22,390 bases of DNA, taken from contig JADRCO010001119.1 of NCBI GenBank assembly GCA_021464525.1, positions 1-22,390 of the forward strand, written 5' to 3'. The notes under the pieces were generated by a model, which was not told the DNA's origin, did no database searches, and worked only from the letters and a program-made list of their open reading frames with translations. Numbering within the stretch: position 1 is the stretch's first letter; each line of letters starts with the position of its first letter. The translations under genes and the position numbers were made by a program. Shown piece after piece: positions 20,846 through 22,390 of this stretch. Source of the stretch: Rhizophagus sp. LPA8_4_AMF. Lineage: Eukaryota; Glomeromycota; Glomeromycetes; Glomerales; Glomeraceae.

Positions 20846-21466
20846 TAGAGTTCTGCATAGGTAAGGGTCAATTCAGGTGACCCATTGGATTGACCCAAAA
20901 TATTTGGGTCAGGTTATCAAATTTGTGATCTAGTATCAGGTCAGGTTACAGGTTTGATCTAGCTTGATTGATCCGTTAACCTGATCAAAAAAATATTTAA
21001 AATAAAAAATGTTGCGAAAATATTTTTAATATATAATTAATTAAAAAAAACTTTTTTGCAACATTTTTTTTAATAATTTAATAAATATTGCGAAAATATT
21101 TTTTAATATATAATTGATTAAAAAAAATAGTTCACAACGTTTTTTTAGTAATTTAATAAAAAAAATGCAAAATATTTTTAACATATAATTAATTAAAAAA
21201 ATGATTTGCACCATTTTTTAGTATTTAATTAAAAAATGTTGTAAAAATATTTTTTAATATAACAATTAATTAAAAAAATGTTTTGCAACATTTTTTCTTT
21301 TTTTATAAATTAGGTTACCTGGTTACCTAAATTGATCCAAATACTTTCAGATCACTTCAGATTAAACGAGTTTGGTCAGATCAGACTGACTTGATCTGAC
21401 CTGATAAAAATTTTCAAGTTGGGTCAGACTAATTACCTGATCTAACCCAACCTATGCGAAGCTCTA
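20846..21466. mobile_element. Non-autonomous hAT-like element, 621 bp
   Basis: The left end is TAGAGTTCTGCATAGGT and the reverse complement of the right end is TAGAGCTTCGCATAGGT, matching at 14 of 17 positions. Identical octamers ATCAAGAC flank the element at 20838-20845 and 21467-21474. A TAGAG-type end with an 8-bp duplication fits the hAT superfamily. Both arms (20860-20990 and 21305-21450) are rich in GGGTCA, AGGTTA and GATC motifs in both orientations. The centre is an A/T-rich tandem array. There is no coding capacity. Confidence 0.8.
21000..21297. repeat. Tandem array inside the hAT-like element, ~76-bp unit, about 4 copies
   Basis: The anchor TTGCGAAAATATTTTTAATA, or a close variant, starts near 21012, 21088, 21165 and 21239. 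Each copy goes on to TAATTAATTAAAAAAA and then a TTTGCAACATTTTTT-like block, which is roughly the reverse complement of the unit's own start. Each unit is therefore also a potential foldback. Copies have diverged moderately. Confidence 0.75.
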
Positions 21467-21474
21467 ATCAAGAC
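21467..21474. repeat. Right 8-bp target-site duplication of the second hAT-like element
   Basis: ATCAAGAC lies directly after the right terminal repeat and is identical to 20838-20845. Confidence 0.8.
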
Positions 21475-21697
21475 CAATTCAAGTTTAACTCATAAACCAG
21501 CCTATTATAGTAAAGGATAAGGATCCCTACTGGGATCTAAAAGTGTAATATAAAAAAACAATCATCTAGAAACCCTTCTATATTTATTACTACCTCAGTG
21601 GCTTCTAAAAGTATTGCAATATTAGGATTCAGGTTGGTCTTATTCAAGTCCATTATAAGCTGTAACTACCAATATAGCAGGATATAATTGTAAATAA

Positions 21698-21900
21698 AGC
21701 TCTGCATGAGCCAGTTTGAGTTGAGCTAGAGTCTAGCTCAACTTGGCTTAAAAAAATTATACTGAGCCAAGCTGAACTGAACCACAAATTTCTATAGCTT
21801 AGCTCGATACGAATTAAGTCATAATAATTCTTAGCTTGAAATAAATAAGGTGAGTCAAGCTTTAATAATTTTAGCCTAAGTCAAACTGGCCTTGAGCTAC
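21698..21900. mobile_element. Possible degraded MITE with GAGCC/AGCTC-rich ends
   Basis: The left side reads GCTCTGCATGAGCCAGTTTG, and the reverse complement of the right side (about 21880-21900) includes AGCTCAAGGCCAGTTTGACT, sharing GCCAGTTTGA and nearby AGCTC. The interior holds a 25-bp palindrome (21719-21743) and repeated GAGCT/AGCTC strings. I found no target duplication, so the boundaries are approximate. Confidence 0.45.
21719..21743. repeat. Perfect palindrome, 12-bp arms around a single G
   Basis: AGTTGAGCTAGA, then G, then TCTAGCTCAACT: both 12-bp arms are exact reverse complements with one unpaired centre base. It sits inside the possible degraded MITE. Confidence 0.85.
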
Positions 21901-21919
21901 TTAATTTATTTTTGTGTCT

Positions 21920-22228
21920 TTACAAAAAAACTGAAGGAACATTAATAATATTTTAAAAATAAAAAAAATTCCTCTTCTTTTTAACTACTTATATTTTCAG
22001 AGTTTCAGATTGAAATTCATGTCCAGAAGCTATTTCTAAAGAAAAAAAGTAAAGGAAACGTTAGTAAGATTCTAAAAATAAAATAAACACGCATTCCTCT
22101 TCCAATACTTACATTTCTAAGTTCCAGGCTGAAATGTGGGTTCAGAAGTCATTTCTAAAGAAAAAGAATAAAAAGAAATATTAATAACATTCCAAAAAAT
22201 AAAATAAACATGCATTCCTCTCCCAATA
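21920..22228. repeat. Minisatellite, ~119-bp unit, about 2.5 copies
   Basis: ATTTCTAAAG anchors lie at about 22032 and 22151, and (G)GAA-x-(A/G)TTA(A/G)TAA anchors near 21936, 22054 and 22175, giving periods of 118-121 bp. Each copy includes a GCATTCCTCT(T/C)CCAATAC-like block and an AGAAG-T(C)-ATTTCT block. No coding frame is present. Confidence 0.75.
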
Positions 22229-22390
22229 CAGGCAGCGATCAAAATTATCTGACCAGTTTATTTTGCTAAAATTATGTAGATCATTACATATTAAGGTAAT
22301 ACAAATAACATATAATTTTGTGCTTATAGTCATAATGAATAAATCTCTATGCTTCATATTTTCAGAATTTTTCAAAATTACGACCCTACT
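22229..22390. other. Right edge, possible start of a transposon
   Basis: The minisatellite breaks off and is followed by CAGGCAGCGATCAAAATTAT, then CTGACC. This resembles Tc1/mariner-type termini in style, but the partner end would lie outside the window. No gene is seen. Confidence 0.25.

Noticed and set aside
1..22390. tRNA, rRNA or CRISPR features
   Set aside because: I scanned for cloverleaf-type TTCGA loops, rRNA-like conserved blocks and regularly spaced direct repeats with unique spacers and found none; the tandem arrays have no spacers.

Overview
The window looks like nuclear DNA of a very AT-rich, transposon-rich fungus, most likely an arbuscular mycorrhizal fungus of the Rhizophagus type (Glomeromycotina). 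Four intact spliced genes carry short, AT-rich GT-AG introns. They lie among wide gene-poor tracts full of poly-A/T, decayed transposase genes and small inverted-repeat elements. The organism is inferred from gene content, intron style and repeat style; no sequence search was possible.

Layout. 1-5200 is repeat territory. It holds a decayed FLYWCH-finger transposase gene (minus), a complete 392-bp hAT-type MITE with a perfect 8-bp target duplication, a ~110-bp minisatellite, an inverted-repeat cluster, a mariner-like terminus beside an orphan exon, and a broken unrecognised gene (minus, about 3689-4590). 5255-13232 is the gene island: a KIAA0930/DUF2045-family gene (plus, 5 exons, 442 aa), the autophagy protease ATG4 (plus, 9 exons, 528 aa), an NRAMP metal transporter (minus, 5 exons, 525 aa), and the SEC61 beta subunit (plus, 4 exons, 75 aa). 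ATG4 and NRAMP converge. NRAMP and SEC61 beta diverge from a 293-bp shared upstream region with two CCAAT motifs.

13233-22390 is again gene-poor. It holds two abutting MITE copies (14931-15268), a FAR1/MULE-type DNA transposon with degenerate terminal inverted repeats and a dead transposase gene (15984-19139), a second hAT-like element with a perfect 8-bp target duplication and an internal tandem array (20846-21466), an inverted-repeat-rich patch with a 25-bp palindrome, and a ~119-bp minisatellite near the right edge.

The four genes are unrelated housekeeping functions (autophagy, metal transport, ER translocon, and an unknown conserved protein) and do not form a pathway. No clearly new multi-gene system is visible. 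The best leads are the fungal KIAA0930 homologue with its acidic insertion, the animal/plant-type NRAMP, the stop-codon-dominated decay of both transposase genes, and the two well-bounded hAT-type elements, one of which carries paired GTCACGTGAC palindromes.
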